Positions 39,723-49,336 of a stretch of 64,000 bases of DNA are shown here, piece after piece; positions within the stretch are counted from its first letter, which is position 1; each line of letters starts with the position of its first letter. The position numbers and the translations under genes are program-made. The stretch lies in NCBI RefSeq assembly GCF_016107545.1, contig NZ_JABASS010000008.1, forward strand, positions 57,501 to 121,500, read 5' to 3'. The DNA comes from Psychrobacter namhaensis. GTDB lineage: Bacteria > Pseudomonadota > Gammaproteobacteria > Pseudomonadales > Moraxellaceae. The notes beneath the pieces were generated by a model. It was not told the DNA's origin and made no database searches. It saw only the letters and a list, made by a program, of their open reading frames with translations.

Positions 39723-39873
39723 TTATTATCACCTACTGTCTATTATTTGCTATATGTTCAATTCAGTTGTTGGCCACAAATGATTGGGGTAAGGCTGGCA
39801 TCTGTACTGCTTGCATACCAGCGCTTTATTCTCGATAGCATATCACTAAAAGACAGCGATATGCAGTTACCGC

Positions 39874-41358
39874 TTATTCATTGAACCAAGATTCCCGAGC
39901 TTTCATGATGAGTTTTCCTGCGGTTTCGGAGTCTAATCCTTCGATATCTTCTAGATCGAAGACGGCTTGTTCTGCCAAGTCATCAACGGTAATAATATCT
40001 TTTTGTGCCATTTTATAGGCCCAGCTTACCGTCATACCTTCAAGCTCTTGCAGCTCTTGACTTGGCTCTTTCATGTTCTGTTGTTTGACCAGCTCATCAG
40101 CGATGACCACTTCTTTAGCACGCTCTTGAATCATCTCGATCGCTTCGTCGTCTAGGCCTTCGATATCATAAAAGGTTTCAACGGGTACGTAAGCCACTTC
40201 CTCAATACTGGTAAAGCCAATATCAACAAGCGCTTGAGCTAAGTCTTTATCTACTTCTAAACGTTCATAGAATAATTCAATGAAGGCTTTAGATTCATTT
40301 TCTTGACGCTGTTGATACTCTTCTTCTAACATCATATTTAGCTTATAGCCCGTAAGCTCAGAAGCCAAACGTACATTCTGGCCTTGTGAGCCAATCGCCC
40401 GCGCCAACTGATCATTGGTGCTAAAGATGATATCAGCCGTTTGGGCATCTTCATCTAAAATAATGCTGCTGACGTCCGCTGGTTCTAAAGCGCTAATGAT
40501 AAATTGGGCGGGATCATCCGACCAAACCACCACATCAATACGCTCACCATCAAGCTCTTGCTGTACCGCTTGGATACGCGTACCACGCATACCAATACAA
40601 GCGCCCACTGGATCAATACGATGATCATTGGTTTTCACTGCTATTTTAGCACGAGTACCCGGCAAGCGAGCGACATTACGAATCTCAATGATTTGCTCTG
40701 CAATCTCAGGCACCTCTTTTTGCATCAATGCTGATAGCATTTCAGGATGCGTACGAGACAGCAATAATTGGGCGCCGCGGTTTTCACGGTTCACATGATA
40801 TAAGATGGCATTGATACGAGACTTGGCACGTAGTTGCTCACGCGGTAGCATTTGATCACGTGATAAATACCCTTCTGCATTGTCACCTAAATCGATGATA
40901 TAACCATCGCGTGTCTGTTTTTTGACTTCGCCATACATCATCTCACCAACACGTGGCTCAAAAGCATCGGCTACTAGCGCACGCTCAGCTTCACGAATTT
41001 TTTGGATAATGACCTGTTTGGCTTGCGTCGCGGCAATACGTCCAAACTCAATGGATTCAATCTGCTCTTCTTTGACATCACCGATTGACCATTCATCTTG
41101 ATCAAGGTCGGTAATGGCGAGCTGACAAGCAGGCATTTCGTGATCTTCATCAGCAACCACTGTCCAATAACGATAAGTATCATAATCGCCAGTTGCACGG
41201 TCGATGGCAACCCGTACGGCCACTTCTGGCTGTTCGGTATATACTTTTTTCTTAGTCGATACCACCAAAGCGTCTTCTATGGCTTCAAAGATATCTTCAG
41301 GATTTAAGCCCTTTTCATTACTGACAGTTTCTACTACCGTTAAGATTTCACGACTCAT
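39874..41358 (-). CDS. nusA: Transcription termination/antitermination factor NusA
   Basis: RNA polymerase-associated elongation factor. Domains in order are the N-terminal RNAP-binding domain (1-130), S1 (135-200, 'GEMMYGEVKKQTRDGYIIDLGDNAEGYLSRDQM'), two KH domains (to ~345, 'DPVGACIGMRGTRIQAVQQELDGERIDVV'), and two acidic repeats at the C-terminus ('LVDIGFTSIEEVAYVPVETFYDIEGLDDEAIEMIQERA' and 'DLAEQAVFDLEDIEGLDSETAGKLIMKARE') as in E. coli. The length of 494 is typical. Confidence 0.98.
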   Translation of the reverse strand: MSREILTVVETVSNEKGLNPEDIFEAIEDALVVSTKKKVYTEQPEVAVRVAIDRATGDYDTYRYWTVVADEDHEMPACQLAITDLDQDEWSIGDVKEEQIESIEFGRIAATQAKQVIIQKIREAERALVADAFEPRVGEMMYGEVKKQTRDGYIIDLGDNAEGYLSRDQMLPREQLRAKSRINAILYHVNRENRGAQLLLSRTHPEMLSALMQKEVPEIAEQIIEIRNVARLPGTRAKIAVKTNDHRIDPVGACIGMRGTRIQAVQQELDGERIDVVVWSDDPAQFIISALEPADVSSIILDEDAQTADIIFSTNDQLARAIGSQGQNVRLASELTGYKLNMMLEEEYQQRQENESKAFIELFYERLEVDKDLAQALVDIGFTSIEEVAYVPVETFYDIEGLDDEAIEMIQERAKEVVIADELVKQQNMKEPSQELQELEGMTVSWAYKMAQKDIITVDDLAEQAVFDLEDIEGLDSETAGKLIMKARESWFNE

Positions 41359-41462
41359 GCTATACCTGTCCTATCATTTTTTAATTGACTTAAATTTTAT
41401 CATTTGTGTGTTGCTATTATATTTTCATTATCCGCTATTGGGAGCGTGTGCATCCTAATAGA

Positions 41463-41963
41463 CTAAACCTCTGAATAAACCAGATTGGCTTTATCAATAT
41501 TACTCAATGCAATCTCAAACTGCTCACCATCACTTGACGTCAGTTTCAAAGACGTGGCATCGATACTGTCTAAAGTGCCGGTTGCTTTACGGCGTTTTTG
41601 ATCGCCTTCACCAATGGCTTGTATCAAACGTAAGCTTACGGTTTGACCAACATAAGCGTGCATTTGCTCATCTGAGAAAAAAGCACGATCAAATCCGGGT
41701 GAAGATACTTCTAAAATGTACTCTCCAGCGATAGGGTCATGAACTTCGAGGATACCACTTACTTGGTGGTTTACCGCAGCACAGTCTTCGATGGTAACTT
41801 GCTTATCTTGAGCTTGCTCTTTTGGCAGTGCCTCAATATAAATACGTAGCAAAGAGCGACGGCCTTGTGGCGCAAATTCTATGCCCCAGAGTGCCACATC
41901 ACAAGCGGCTACCGCAGGGGCAATAATATTGGTCAGTTCTGCAACTTTGGTCGAAAGCTTCAT
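41463..41963 (-). CDS. rimP: Ribosome maturation factor RimP
   Basis: Needed for 30S subunit maturation. Motifs are 'VALWGIEFAPQGRRSLLRIYIE', 'VTIEDCAAVNHQVSGILEVHDPIAGEYILEVSSPGFDRAFFSDEQMHAYVGQTVSLRL'. The length of 166 is slightly over the usual ~150. It is the first protein gene of the rimP-nusA-infB-rbfA-truB block, downstream of the tRNA-fMet gene as in E. coli (metY). Confidence 0.96.
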   Translation of the reverse strand: MKLSTKVAELTNIIAPAVAACDVALWGIEFAPQGRRSLLRIYIEALPKEQAQDKQVTIEDCAAVNHQVSGILEVHDPIAGEYILEVSSPGFDRAFFSDEQMHAYVGQTVSLRLIQAIGEGDQKRRKATGTLDSIDATSLKLTSSDGEQFEIALSNIDKANLVYSEV

Positions 41964-42335
41964 AATCTATTTATATTTTCCTATTCAGTATCTATCGTAC
42001 TTGGTAAACCGTCTCAAGTTTTTACTTGGCTGTTATTTACTCTTACCCTTAGTATTCACTTGCTCTTAGGAGTTACGGTTACTATTGTATGGTAAATCAT
42101 AATAATGTGTTGTGCATTTATATAGGGATGAGCCTAAAAAACATCAAGCTCAGCCAGACAATGCTTTTATTATTCATAAAGCAGTACTATCGATAAAAGA
42201 GTAAGGAATAACAGATAGTGACGCTTAAGAAAAATCGCGTTAGTAGCGGCAAGTGACGGAGAGTATTGTACTCTATAGACCTAGAGCTTAGCACAAGTAG
42301 GATAGATACCGCGATAACACTGACCATCAGATACA
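41964..42335. other. rimP upstream region
   Basis: About 370 bp between the tRNA terminator and rimP. It should contain the operon promoter and leader. I see no firm promoter and no convincing gene. Confidence 0.45.
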
Positions 42336-42362
42336 AAAAAACCCACAAACATAATGGTGGGC
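42336..42362 (-). terminator. Terminator after tRNA-fMet
   Basis: CCCAC (42342-42346) pairs with GTGGG (42357-42361); seven T follow on the minus strand. It lies ~47 bp past the tRNA 3' end and separates the tRNA transcript from rimP. Confidence 0.72.
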
Positions 42363-42408
42363 TAATCGTTACTGACAAATTTAGTATACAAAACATCAGT
42401 ATAAAAAG

Positions 42409-42485
<77 letters not shown>

Positions 42486-42608
42486 TCAATCTAGAACGCA
42501 TATTATAGGGAGGTTTTGTAGAAGTGTCAATACTTTTTTTAAATAAATTATAAAACAAGTATCTCTGCTAAAAAATCCAACCTGACGCTATGCTACGTCT
42601 ATAAAACT

Positions 42609-42693
42609 TGGTGCGATTGGGGGGACTTGAACCCCCACAGCTTGCGCTACCACCCCCTCAAGATGGCGTGTCTACCAATTCCACCACAATCGC
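42609..42693 (-). tRNA. tRNA-Leu (GAG)
   Basis: An 85-nt class II tRNA with encoded CCA. The anticodon stem-loop CCATC-TTGAGGG-GGTGG gives anticodon GAG. The acceptor stem GCGATTG / CAATCGC is perfect and a long variable arm (TAGCGCAAGCTG) is present, as expected for leucine. It lies between secG and tRNA-fMet, the order known from Pseudomonas. Confidence 0.97.
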
Positions 42694-42835
42694 ATTTTAC
42701 TACTCTGTGATCTAGTCGCTAATCTACGGTAAATGACGCTTAAGGTAGGCATCTATAGATCAGGACTTGCGAAAACAGGAAAGCATTGTAAATCTAACCT
42801 AGCAAAATAGCAAGCACTGCCTGCTTAAAAGACCG

Positions 42836-43144
42836 TTACTGAGGATTCTGTGTCAATGGACGCGGGGTTTGGGGGGCCGAAACGGGTGCATCTAAACGGA
42901 ACTGATCTTCGGCTTGCTTACGAGCGTGAACCGCGAGCGTCATACTGGTGATAAAAAATATAACGGTGAGCACCGCGGTCGCACGCGTCAAGAAGTTGGC
43001 AGTCCCTGCGGCACCAAATACGGTGCCTGATGAGCCAGCACCAAAAGAAGCTCCAGCGTCTGCCCCTTTACCATGCTGTATTAAAATCAAGCCGATCATG
43101 GCAATCGCCACAATAATATGCAGGGCTAATATAAACGTAAACAT
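42836..43144 (-). CDS. secG: Preprotein translocase subunit SecG
   Basis: Small inner-membrane subunit of SecYEG. Two hydrophobic segments (residues 3-22 and 53-70) flank the conserved 'LILIQHGKGADAGASFGAGSSGTVFGAAGTANFLTRATAVLT'. The tail is Pro/Gln-rich. It lies 180 bp downstream of tpiA, a common pairing in gammaproteobacteria. Confidence 0.97.
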   Translation of the reverse strand: MFTFILALHIIVAIAMIGLILIQHGKGADAGASFGAGSSGTVFGAAGTANFLTRATAVLTVIFFITSMTLAVHARKQAEDQFRLDAPVSAPQTPRPLTQNPQ

Positions 43145-43324
43145 GGTGGCCTCTTTTGCCGCGTAATGACGACTGATAACGGAAAATAAATCTTAAGGTT
43201 AATAAGGATAGTCATCAGCGTGTCATCACGCTGAATCGACTATATAAATAAGGCGCATTGTACATGATTACAAGGGCACTGTTAAACCTACTTTTGCCAA
43301 CTGATAAAGACACTGATAGTCACA

Positions 43325-44143
43325 CTAAGCGTTCACACGATTAAAGGCATTAGCGATCGCCAAAAAACTCTCCGCCTTCAATGAAGCCCCACCAACCAAT
43401 GCCCCATCAATCATCGCATCTGCCGCAAAGCTCTCTGCATTATCGGCATTGACACTACCGCCATATAATACGGTAATCGCCTCTGCTGTATCAGCAAGGC
43501 CTGCCACCTTTTGCTTAATATGCTGATGGGTTTTGCTGACCTCTGCCACGGTAGGCACTTTGCCAGTACCGATTGCCCATACCGGCTCATAAGCGATGAT
43601 AAAGCGCTCAGACAATGATGAAATAAGTTCTGGCTGCTGAATCAGTAAATCCTTAATGACCGCTAACTGAGCATCGATAACTTCAAGGGTTTGCTGATCA
43701 TCGTACTGCGTTTGCGTCTCGCCAATACAAAGTACCACACCCAAATTTTGGGCAAGGGCATGAGATAGCTTCTGCACTAGGCTATCATGAGACTCTTTGT
43801 GATACTGGCGGCGTTCAGAGTGACCAACTATCGTCCAAGTCGCACCGGCATCTGCCACTTGCTGCGCTGAACAATCCCCTGTATACGCGCCAGTACTCGC
43901 ACTATGGCTACTGATATCTTGCGCCGCACACAGTACTGAACTATTCTTTAGACGCGTACTGACAGCCGCCAAATGGATATAGCTTGGTGCCACCATTAAC
44001 TGGCAGCGACTGTTGGGACGTTCTGTATCCGCTTGCTCTTCAGCATTGATCGCAGTCAATAGGTCATCCAACAACACGTTGACGTCGTGGCTCGTTGCTG
44101 GATTCTGTTTCCAATTGCCAATTACCCAAGCTTGCATACTCAT
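43325..44143 (-). CDS. tpiA: Triose-phosphate isomerase
   Basis: Interconverts DHAP and glyceraldehyde-3-phosphate. Catalytic motifs are 'GNWKQNP' (Lys), '[11 protein letters not shown]' (His) and '[15 protein letters not shown]' (Glu), and the phosphate-binding '[15 protein letters not shown]...[11 protein letters not shown]' is present. Two close ATGs (44143 and 44137) are possible starts. At ~270 residues it is slightly longer than usual. It is upstream of secG on the same strand. Confidence 0.98.
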   Translation of the reverse strand: MSMQAWVIGNWKQNPATSHDVNVLLDDLLTAINAEEQADTERPNSRCQLMVAPSYIHLAAVSTRLKNSSVLCAAQDISSHSASTGAYTGDCSAQQVADAGATWTIVGHSERRQYHKESHDSLVQKLSHALAQNLGVVLCIGETQTQYDDQQTLEVIDAQLAVIKDLLIQQPELISSLSERFIIAYEPVWAIGTGKVPTVAEVSKTHQHIKQKVAGLADTAEAITVLYGGSVNADNAESFAADAMIDGALVGGASLKAESFLAIANAFNRVNA

Positions 44144-44455
44144 CTACCTTGTTTCATGTATTCATGCCAATTCGGCTAATATGCGCGCCAGTATAACAAA
44201 TAATTTACAAGTGCTATAGTATGGTGCTCCAGAAACAAAACAGACGCTAACAGCTAGAGTCGACTGATATTTGACTCAGCGGTGATTCTTTGCGGATGAG
44301 CCGTTTAATAGTCTAACTAAAAGCCTTTAAACTAAAGTAAAATAAAGTTCTATCTTACGACGTGAATGAGCAGTCTATTAGATAGAAGCTCAATATAGAT
44401 AGTATGTAAATTTCAAGCAACAGTGCAAGGTACTTGGTATCAAGGAGAGGTCGTA
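44144..44455. other. Divergent region between tpiA and pilB
   Basis: 312 bp that must hold both promoters. No clear sigma-70 or sigma-54 type promoter was recognised. No gene is seen. Confidence 0.45.
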
Positions 44456-46165
44456 ATGTCTATCACAACTGGTAAATATGGTGGTTTAGCGCAGCAGCTC
44501 ATCAGCGAAGGTGTCGTTAGCGAAGCCGACATGAAAACGGCACAAACTGAGTCTGCGCAGCAGCAAATAGGGCTAGTGCCGTACCTAGTAGACCATAAAC
44601 TGGCTGATGCTTCTCAACTTGCTCAAATGCTATCACAAGCCTTTGGCGACCCTTTATTCGACCTGGACGCCTTAAACCTCGATGTCATCCCAAAAGACTT
44701 AGTGGATGAAAAAATTGTTCGTAAGTTTAATGCCCTGCCACTGTTTAAGCGCGGCCAGCGTTTATTTGTCGCGTTAAGTGATCCGACCCGTATCGATGCC
44801 ATCGATGCCATTGCTTTTAATTCTCGCCTGTCTATAGAAACCATTGTCGTCGAAGAAGACAAGCTAAAAAGGCGTATTGAAAGTATTTACGCTGATACCA
44901 TGCAAAACTTTGACAGCTTCTCTGATAGCGATTTAAACGTTGGGTTTGAAGAGGGTGAAGAAGACGAAGGTGAAACCAAACTCACCGATAGTGTCGATGA
45001 AGCACCAGTGGTAAAGTTCGTCAATAAAATGCTGGTAGATGCCATTCGTATGGGGGCATCAGACTTACATTTTGAGCCGTATGAAAAAACCTATCGCGTG
45101 CGCTTTCGTGTCGATGGCGTGATGCAAAAAATGGCCAACCCGCCCGTACAGTTGGCGGGGAAAATCGCCGCACGTCTAAAGGTGATGTCACAAATGGACA
45201 TCTCGGAGCGCCGCGTGCCGCAAGATGGACGTATCAAACTAAAACTGTCTAAAAATAAAGCCATTGATTTTCGTGTCAACTCTTTGCCGACCTTGTTTGG
45301 TGAAAAAATTGTTCTGCGTATTTTGGATCCCTCATCAGCCATGCTCGGTATTGAAGCATTGGGGTATGAGCCTGACCAAAAAGAGATGTTTTTAGAAGCA
45401 CTGCATAAACCGCAAGGCATGCTCCTCATCACGGGCCCTACCGGCTCGGGTAAGACCGTCTCTCTTTATACAGGTATCAATATTTTAAATACGGGGGCAA
45501 CCAATATCTCAACCGCCGAAGACCCAGTCGAGATTAACCTAGAAGGCATCAATCAGGTCAACGTCAATCCCAAAGTGGGGTTGACCTTTGCCAATGCGCT
45601 CAAGTCCTTTTTGCGTCAAGATCCTGATATTGTGATGGTTGGTGAGATTCGTGACCTTGAAACGGCGGAGATTGCGATTAAAGCTGCACAAACAGGCCAT
45701 ATGGTACTTTCTACCTTGCACACTAACTCGGCACCTGAGACCTTGACGCGTCTGCGTAATATGGGTGTGGCTTCCTTTAATATTGCGACGTCAGTCAATT
45801 TGGTCATCGCTCAGCGCTTAGCACGCCGCTTGTGTAAAAACTGCAAAAAACCTATCAATGTGCCTCGGCAAAGCCTGCTTGAGCTCGGTTTTCAGGATGC
45901 TGACTTGGACAATACAGACAATGTGATTTATGAGCCCGTCGGCTGTAACGAGTGCCGCGAAGGTTATAAAGGGCGTGTGGGTATTTATGAAGTGATGAAA
46001 GTCAGTCCAGATATTTCGCGAATTATCATGGAAGACGGTAACGCCATAGACATCAAAGACGCGGCACTCAAAAACGGCTTTCGGGACCTGCGCCGCTCTG
46101 GCATTTTAAAGGTACTCCAAGGTGTCACCAGTATTCAAGAGATGATGCGGGTCACCTCTGAATAG
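44456..46165 (+). CDS. pilB: Type IV pilus assembly ATPase PilB
   Basis: Cytoplasmic hexameric ATPase that powers pilus extension. An MshEN-type N-terminal domain (to ~150) precedes the secretion ATPase domain with Walker A GPTGSGKT near residue 325, Asp box and 'RDLETAEIAIKAAQTGHMVLSTLHTN' (His box). A zinc-binding tetracysteine follows (CKNC near 457 and CNEC near 496, ending 'REGYKGRVGIYEV'). ATG 44456 has AAGGAGAGG upstream. It leads the pilB-pilC-pilD-coaE cluster, as in Pseudomonas. Confidence 0.97.
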   Translation: MSITTGKYGGLAQQLISEGVVSEADMKTAQTESAQQQIGLVPYLVDHKLADASQLAQMLSQAFGDPLFDLDALNLDVIPKDLVDEKIVRKFNALPLFKRGQRLFVALSDPTRIDAIDAIAFNSRLSIETIVVEEDKLKRRIESIYADTMQNFDSFSDSDLNVGFEEGEEDEGETKLTDSVDEAPVVKFVNKMLVDAIRMGASDLHFEPYEKTYRVRFRVDGVMQKMANPPVQLAGKIAARLKVMSQMDISERRVPQDGRIKLKLSKNKAIDFRVNSLPTLFGEKIVLRILDPSSAMLGIEALGYEPDQKEMFLEALHKPQGMLLITGPTGSGKTVSLYTGINILNTGATNISTAEDPVEINLEGINQVNVNPKVGLTFANALKSFLRQDPDIVMVGEIRDLETAEIAIKAAQTGHMVLSTLHTNSAPETLTRLRNMGVASFNIATSVNLVIAQRLARRLCKNCKKPINVPRQSLLELGFQDADLDNTDNVIYEPVGCNECREGYKGRVGIYEVMKVSPDISRIIMEDGNAIDIKDAALKNGFRDLRRSGILKVLQGVTSIQEMMRVTSE

Positions 46166-46186
46166 TTGTCATCTTAAAGTAAAAAC

Positions 46187-46208
46187 AATCTCACCGTTTG
46201 TGAGGTTT
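46187..46208 (+). terminator. Weak hairpin after pilB
   Basis: CTCAC (46190-46194) pairs with GTGAG (46200-46204), followed by GTTTTAG. It may partly reduce transcription into pilC. Confidence 0.4.
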
Positions 46209-46387
46209 TAGTGGTATCAGCGCTGACTTTTATTCACCAGCCGTCACCTTGACCAGATGTACTTAAAAATAAAACAGATGGACACTGGTTTTTTACGCTA
46301 AAATAAAGTAGATGCACTAAACATTATTGGCTAACTGTCCGTTCATACTGGGTAATGACCAATGAGACAGTTTTTGAGGGTAGTAAC

Positions 46388-47611
46388 ATGGCAAAAGCTA
46401 AGACCGATATGCTGTTAGACTTTGTCTATGAGGGGGTAAACCGGCGCGGGCAAAAAGTAAAAGGGGAAACCACCAGTCGTAGTTTAGAGTTGGCCAAAGC
46501 AACCTTGCGTAAACAAGGTATTACCGTCAAAGGCATTAAGAAAAAGCCAAAGCCCCTCTATACCTTCAAAAAATCCATCAAACCTATCGATATTGCTATT
46601 TTTGCTCGGCAATTGGCCACGATGATGAAAGCGGGCGTACCACTGACCCAGTCTTTTGAAATTGTCGCCGACTCCCTTGACAACCCAAGTATGAAAGACT
46701 TGGTGCTGCAAATCAAAGCCGATATTGAAGCAGGGGGAACTTTTGCGTCTGCGCTACGTAAACACCCTCGTTATTTTGATGACCTCTTTTGTTCACTCGT
46801 GGATTCTGGTGAGCAATCAGGTGCGTTAGAGACTATGCTCGAACGGGTTGCTACCTATAAAGAAAAAAGCGAGTTACTCAAAGCGAAAATTAAAAAAGCC
46901 ATGAAATACCCTATTGCGGTTGTTGTGGTGGCCATCATTGTTACCATCATTTTGCTTATAAAAGTAGTGCCAGTGTTTTCAGACCTATTTGCGTCCTTTG
47001 GGGCAGAGCTGCCAGCGTTCACGCAAATGGTGGTGGGTATGTCTGAGTGGATGCAAGCGTGGTGGTTTATTTTGATCGTCGTCATTGGTGGCGCCATTAT
47101 CGGCTTTGCAGAAGCCAAAAAACGCTCTAAAAAATTCCGTGATTTTTTGGATCGCGCGGTATTAAAAGCACCGATATTTGGCAATATTGCTTATCAAGCC
47201 GTCATTGCCCGTTTCGCTCGTACGCTGTCTACGACTTTTGCGGCAGGTGTACCACTTATTGACGCCTTAGACTCGACTGCGGGGGCGGCAAATAATGTAG
47301 TATTTTATAACGCCATTCAGCAAATTAAAAATGATGTCGCGACCGGTCAGCAACTCCAGTTCGCCATACGCTCAACCAATTTATTCCCAAGCTTGGCCAT
47401 TCAAATGGTCGGGATTGGTGAAGAGTCTGGTAGCTTAGAAGAAATGCTAGACAAAGTGGCGGTATATTATGAAAACGAAGTCGACAATGCGGTGGATGGC
47501 TTAACCAGCTTAATGGAACCACTGATTATGGCGGTATTAGGGGTATTGGTCGGTGGCTTAGTAATTGCTATGTACTTGCCAATATTCCAAATGGGTTCAG
47601 TGGTAGGATAA
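46388..47611 (+). CDS. pilC: Type IV pilus inner-membrane platform protein PilC
   Basis: Platform protein that couples PilB to pilin assembly. Two T2SF domains ('FARQLATMMKAGVPLTQSFEIVADSLDNP' and 'FARTLSTTFAAGVPLIDALDSTAGAANN') and three hydrophobic segments (about 165-190, 220-240 and 375-400) are visible. 'LVDSGEQSGALETMLERVATY' and 'VGIGEESGSLEEMLDKVAVYYENEVD' are the repeat signatures. ATG 46388 has GAGGG 8 bp upstream. The length of 407 is typical. Confidence 0.96.
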   Translation: MAKAKTDMLLDFVYEGVNRRGQKVKGETTSRSLELAKATLRKQGITVKGIKKKPKPLYTFKKSIKPIDIAIFARQLATMMKAGVPLTQSFEIVADSLDNPSMKDLVLQIKADIEAGGTFASALRKHPRYFDDLFCSLVDSGEQSGALETMLERVATYKEKSELLKAKIKKAMKYPIAVVVVAIIVTIILLIKVVPVFSDLFASFGAELPAFTQMVVGMSEWMQAWWFILIVVIGGAIIGFAEAKKRSKKFRDFLDRAVLKAPIFGNIAYQAVIARFARTLSTTFAAGVPLIDALDSTAGAANNVVFYNAIQQIKNDVATGQQLQFAIRSTNLFPSLAIQMVGIGEESGSLEEMLDKVAVYYENEVDNAVDGLTSLMEPLIMAVLGVLVGGLVIAMYLPIFQMGSVVG

Positions 47612-47618
47612 CGATTTG

Positions 47619-48521
47619 ATGCAATTTATACAGTTACTCCAAGACAATACGGCGCTAGCTTTGGTCGTGTTTGGTCTACTAGGTCTTTGTGTTGGCAGTT
47701 TTTTGAACGTGGTGATTCACCGTATCCCCCTGATGATGGTCTATAGCTGGCGGCAAGAGTGCAGCCAGTTTATGACTGAACAAGCAGACATGCCGCGCAA
47801 ACATACCCTGCCCCTTGCTAGTATTGTCACAAACGATCAACCTATTACTTTGAGCCGGCCAGCCTCGCGCTGCCCGCATTGCGCGCATAAAATCAGATGG
47901 TATGAGAATATCCCCTTAGTAAGTTGGTTGCTACTACGCGGGCGTTGTTCAGATTGCAAAGCGGCTATCGGTCTGCGCTATCCTTTGGTTGAGCTCGCCA
48001 CGGCACTGCTATCAGTGCTGGTTATTTATCAATTTGGCGTTAATGCTACTGGCTTGTCAGCATTAGTCTTAGTATGGACGCTCATTGCTTTAACAGGTAT
48101 TGATTTTGATACGCAGCTACTACCCGATCGCCTCACCTTTCCTCTAGCGGGTTTGGGCTTGGCAGTCAATTCACAAGGTTGGTTTGTCGCGCCCACTCAG
48201 TCGATTTGGGGATTATTGCTTGGGTTTTTATCGTTGTGGATAGTGGTTAAGGTGTTTTACCTAATTACTAAAAAACACGGTATGGGACAAGGGGATTTTA
48301 AGTTATTGGCCGTGCTGGGAGCGTGGCTTGGGCCACTGATGCTGCCGTTGATTATTTTACTGTCATCCTTGCTAGGGTCTATCGTTGGGCTTATTTTAAT
48401 GAAAAAACAGGGTGAGAGTCGACCTTTCGCTTTTGGTCCTTATATCGCGATTGCTGGTATCATTGCGTTATTATATGGCTCAGATATCGTCAGCTGGTAT
48501 CTTGGTATGTATACTTACTAA
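47619..48521 (+). CDS. pilD: Prepilin peptidase/N-methyltransferase PilD
   Basis: Cleaves the leader of type IV prepilins and pseudopilins and methylates the new N-terminus. The N-terminal part has the tetracysteine 'SRCPHCAHKIRWYENIPLVSWLLLRGRCSDCKAAIGLRYP'. The two aspartates of the TFPP protease are in 'TGIDFDTQLLPD' and 'GMGQGDFKLLA'. About eight membrane segments are predicted. It begins 7 bp after the pilC stop. Confidence 0.96.
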   Translation: MQFIQLLQDNTALALVVFGLLGLCVGSFLNVVIHRIPLMMVYSWRQECSQFMTEQADMPRKHTLPLASIVTNDQPITLSRPASRCPHCAHKIRWYENIPLVSWLLLRGRCSDCKAAIGLRYPLVELATALLSVLVIYQFGVNATGLSALVLVWTLIALTGIDFDTQLLPDRLTFPLAGLGLAVNSQGWFVAPTQSIWGLLLGFLSLWIVVKVFYLITKKHGMGQGDFKLLAVLGAWLGPLMLPLIILLSSLLGSIVGLILMKKQGESRPFAFGPYIAIAGIIALLYGSDIVSWYLGMYTY

Positions 48522-48649
48522 AACGCTTTGTTTAAGTGCCTGTTGAACACAAGTCAGAGCGCTCCCCTATAAGTCAACGAATAGTCAGTACAATATTCGC
48601 TCACTTTAACACTGTTATCACTATACTATCCGTCAGATAAGTCACCATT

Positions 48650-49336
48650 ATGTCAAAAAACAATGCTTCACCTTATTCTCATGAGCCACAAACACCCCAA
48701 AAGCAAAACAAGACATTAGTAGTCGGATTGACAGGGGGTATCGGTAGCGGCAAATCCGCTGCCAGTGCTTGGTTCGCTGAACAAGGCATCGATATTATTG
48801 ATGCTGATGTCATTGCCCATGAAATCGTTGCAAAAGGCAGTCCGACCTTACGCAAAATCCAAAGAAAATTTGGCGACTGGGTATTAAATGGTGATGGATC
48901 GATGAACCGCGCGGCGGTAAGAACGCACGTTTTTACCCATCCTGAAGCACTGATTGAATTAGAAGCAATCACGCATCCAGCGATACGCGAGACGGCAAAA
49001 GCTCAGTTGGCAGCGAGCACATCACCTTATGTGGTGTTGTCAGCACCCCTGCTCATTGAAGCTGCGGAGGCAGGGCTTGCTAACTTATGCCAACGTATTT
49101 TAGTGATGGACGCCACCGAGGACACGCAGCTGGCGCGTGCCAGTCAGCGTGATGAGCAAAGCGTACAGAAAATTAAAGCCATTATGGTGAATCAGCTGAG
49201 CCGTGAAGAGCGCAACCGTCATGCGGATAACGTCATACTCAATGAGAGTGACCTTGACGCTCTTTACTTACAACTAGAACCGTTACATCAAGAGTATCTT
49301 ATACTTGCCCAGCAGCTAAAGTACGCTGTCGATTGA
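48650..49336 (+). CDS. coaE: Dephospho-CoA kinase
   Basis: Last step of coenzyme A synthesis. P-loop GLTGGIGSGKS (26-36), then 'DADVIAHEIV', 'THPAIRETAKAQL' and 'VMVNQLSREERNRHADNVILNE'-type blocks (here IMVNQLSREE). A ~20-residue hydrophilic tail precedes the conserved start. Linkage to pilD is common in gammaproteobacteria. Its last 38 bp overlap the convergent rlmB. Confidence 0.96.
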   Translation: MSKNNASPYSHEPQTPQKQNKTLVVGLTGGIGSGKSAASAWFAEQGIDIIDADVIAHEIVAKGSPTLRKIQRKFGDWVLNGDGSMNRAAVRTHVFTHPEALIELEAITHPAIRETAKAQLAASTSPYVVLSAPLLIEAAEAGLANLCQRILVMDATEDTQLARASQRDEQSVQKIKAIMVNQLSREERNRHADNVILNESDLDALYLQLEPLHQEYLILAQQLKYAVD

